From contig PFOG01000204.1 of NCBI GenBank assembly GCA_002792395.1, positions 1 to 6,212 of the forward strand: DNA of 6,212 nt, read 5' to 3'. This document shows, in pieces, positions 5,887 to 6,212 of the stretch. Position 1 is the first letter of the stretch; every line of letters starts with the position of its first letter. A program made the position numbers and the translations under genes. A model generated the notes under the pieces. It saw nothing but the letters and a program-made list of their open reading frames with translations. It was not told the origin of the DNA and ran no database searches. The stretch is from Candidatus Portnoybacteria bacterium CG_4_10_14_0_2_um_filter_44_20 (GTDB taxonomy: Bacteria > Patescibacteriota > Minisyncoccia > Portnoybacterales > GCA-002795985).

Positions 5887-5900
5887 ATTGAAATTTCAAT
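5887..5900. promoter_or_regulatory. 14-bp perfect palindrome upstream of the CDF gene, possible operator
   Basis: ATTGAAATTTCAAT is fully self-complementary and lies 32 bases before the GTG of the metal transporter, in its divergent space with the tRNA. It contains TTGAAA on each strand, so it could double as a -35 element, but the only nearby minus-strand -10 (TATATT, 5875-5870) would start transcription inside the ribosome binding site. A metal-responsive repressor site is a guess based on position. Confidence 0.35.
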
Positions 5901-5913
5901 GGACTTTATTATT

Positions 5914-5930
5914 GTGAGCGGAACGCTCAC
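5914..5930. repeat. perfect 7-bp inverted repeat (GTGAGCG-GAA-CGCTCAC) before the tRNA gene
   Basis: The arms are perfectly complementary around GAA, 18 bases before the tRNA. There is no T-run on either side, so it is not an intrinsic terminator. A TATTAT at 5907-5912 could be the tRNA -10 box, which would place this repeat at the transcription start as an operator or 5' leader hairpin; no good -35 accompanies it. Confidence 0.4.
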
Positions 5931-5935
5931 GCTTG

Positions 5936-6039
5936 CCCTCCCAAATTTGCCAGCGTAGTTCAGTCGGTAGAGCAGGCGCTTCGTAAGCGTCAGGTCGTCG
6001 GGTCGATTCCGACCGTTGGCTCTGGCAAATTTTGGAGGG
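5936..6039 (+). repeat. 18-bp inverted repeat flanking and entering the tRNA-Thr gene
   Basis: The left arm 5936-5953 (ending in tRNA bases 1-5, GCCAG) and the right arm 6022-6039 (starting directly after the discriminator) are complementary at 17 of 18 positions. In the precursor, leader and trailer can form a long helix around the tRNA, and the trailer CUGGC competes with the mature 3' acceptor strand for the 5' GCCAG. Confidence 0.85.
5949..6021 (+). tRNA. tRNA-Thr(CGU)
   Basis: A complete 73-base cloverleaf. The acceptor GCCAGCG pairs with CGTTGGC (6014-6020, one G-U). The D arm GTTC/GAGC has loop AGTCGGTA. The anticodon stem GGCGC/GCGTC has loop TTCGTAA and anticodon CGT at 5982-5984, reading ACG (Thr). 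The variable loop is AGGTC. The T stem GTCGG/CCGAC has loop GTCGATT. The discriminator is T, and no CCA is encoded (next bases CTG), so CCA must be added enzymatically. It resembles the bacterial thrW type in the anticodon arm and variable loop. The one odd base is G at position 54 (6002), where nearly all tRNAs have T. Confidence 0.95.
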
Positions 6040-6171
6040 TGAAATAGAGTGCCCCGCAATATTGCGGGGAGATCAAGGTTCACCTTCTCGTGGGAACGCA
6101 AAGGTAGGAGGGTAAGCTACGCTTAATAGTTACCTAAACATATTTTCTATAAAATTGCAAGTCGAATAAAA
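6040..6171 (+). other. gene-free stretch with three successive hairpins, possible structured transcript
   Basis: No convincing ORF is present. Hairpins: CCCCGC/GCGGGG within an 18-bp perfect palindrome (6052-6069); ACCTT/AAGGT enclosing CGT-GGGA-ACG (6082-6105); and either GGTAA/TTACC (6111-6134) or TAAGC-TAC-GCTTA (6113-6125). A terminator follows at 6172. The stretch could be the long 3' trailer of the tRNA transcript or a separate small RNA; no family is recognised and no promoter inside it is clear. Confidence 0.35.
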
Positions 6172-6206
6172 AATCGCCCCGGCATAGACTGGGGCGATTA
6201 TTTTTT
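6172..6206 (+). terminator. strong bidirectional terminator after the tRNA region
   Basis: AATCGCCCC/GGGGCGATT is a perfect 9-bp stem with a 10-base loop, followed on the plus strand by A and six T (6201-6206). On the minus strand an A-run before the stem gives TTTTTT as well, so it can also end a minus-strand gene lying beyond the right edge. Confidence 0.9.
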
Positions 6207-6212
6207 GCGTTT

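Noticed and set aside
5870..5893. TTGAAA, 18 bases, TATATT on the minus strand as a CDF promoter.
   Set aside because: Transcription would start inside the ribosome binding site, leaving about 8 nt of leader, which does not fit the strong AGGAGG site.
5868..6101. 77-codon minus-strand open frame.
   Set aside because: It runs antisense through the whole tRNA and the inverted-repeat arms, has no family resemblance, and would overlap the CDF control region.
1..6212. CRISPR arrays, insertion sequences, toxin-antitoxin pairs or phage genes.
   Set aside because: No regularly spaced direct repeats, transposase motifs or small paired genes are visible; the inverted repeats present enclose only the tRNA or form terminators.

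Overview
The window looks like bacterial chromosome from an uncultured lineage. The evidence is strong AGGAGG-type ribosome binding sites, sigma70-like promoters (TTGACA/TTGATA, 17 bp, TATTAT), hairpin-plus-T-run terminators and a tRNA gene without an encoded CCA end. Short intergenic spaces and single-gene transcription units would suit a Candidate Phyla Radiation or similar metagenome-derived genome, but no gene here fixes the phylum. The genetic code is standard: about 1350 codons in three minus-strand genes contain no in-frame TGA, and one of these genes ends in TGA just before a terminator.

Left part, plus strand (1-1400): a sigma70-like promoter at 133-161 reads into a predicted secreted lipoprotein with a transglutaminase-like Cys-His-Asp triad. 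Its signal-peptide start is broken: an ATG at 210 is one base out of frame with the rest, across a run of seven A. A 54-residue reading frame follows the stop in the same frame, and then comes a terminator. An open frame at the left edge may be the tail of a gene outside the window.

Middle, minus strand (1428-5185): two separately terminated genes. The one at 3739-1466 encodes a 757-residue protein that is a tandem duplication of a winged-helix plus metallophosphoesterase unit. The first phosphoesterase copy has lost most metal ligands and the second keeps most of them. The gene at 5038-3902 encodes a compact GH57-type glycoside hydrolase catalytic domain, with a consensus promoter and a roughly 80-nt leader.

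Right part (5202-6212): a short CDF-family metal transporter on the minus strand has a His/Cys-rich N-terminus and no C-terminal cytoplasmic domain. A tRNA-Thr(CGU) lies divergently on the plus strand. The space between them holds two perfect palindromes. The tRNA is enclosed by an 18-bp inverted repeat that invades its acceptor stem. A hairpin-rich 130-nt stretch with no gene follows, ending in a strong bidirectional terminator.

The genes do not form an evident pathway. Each main unit has its own terminator, and three have a promoter candidate. No complete new multi-gene system is visible. The most unusual items are the self-duplicated phosphoesterase with a dead half, the broken lipoprotein start, and the tRNA locus with competing helices and a structured downstream region.
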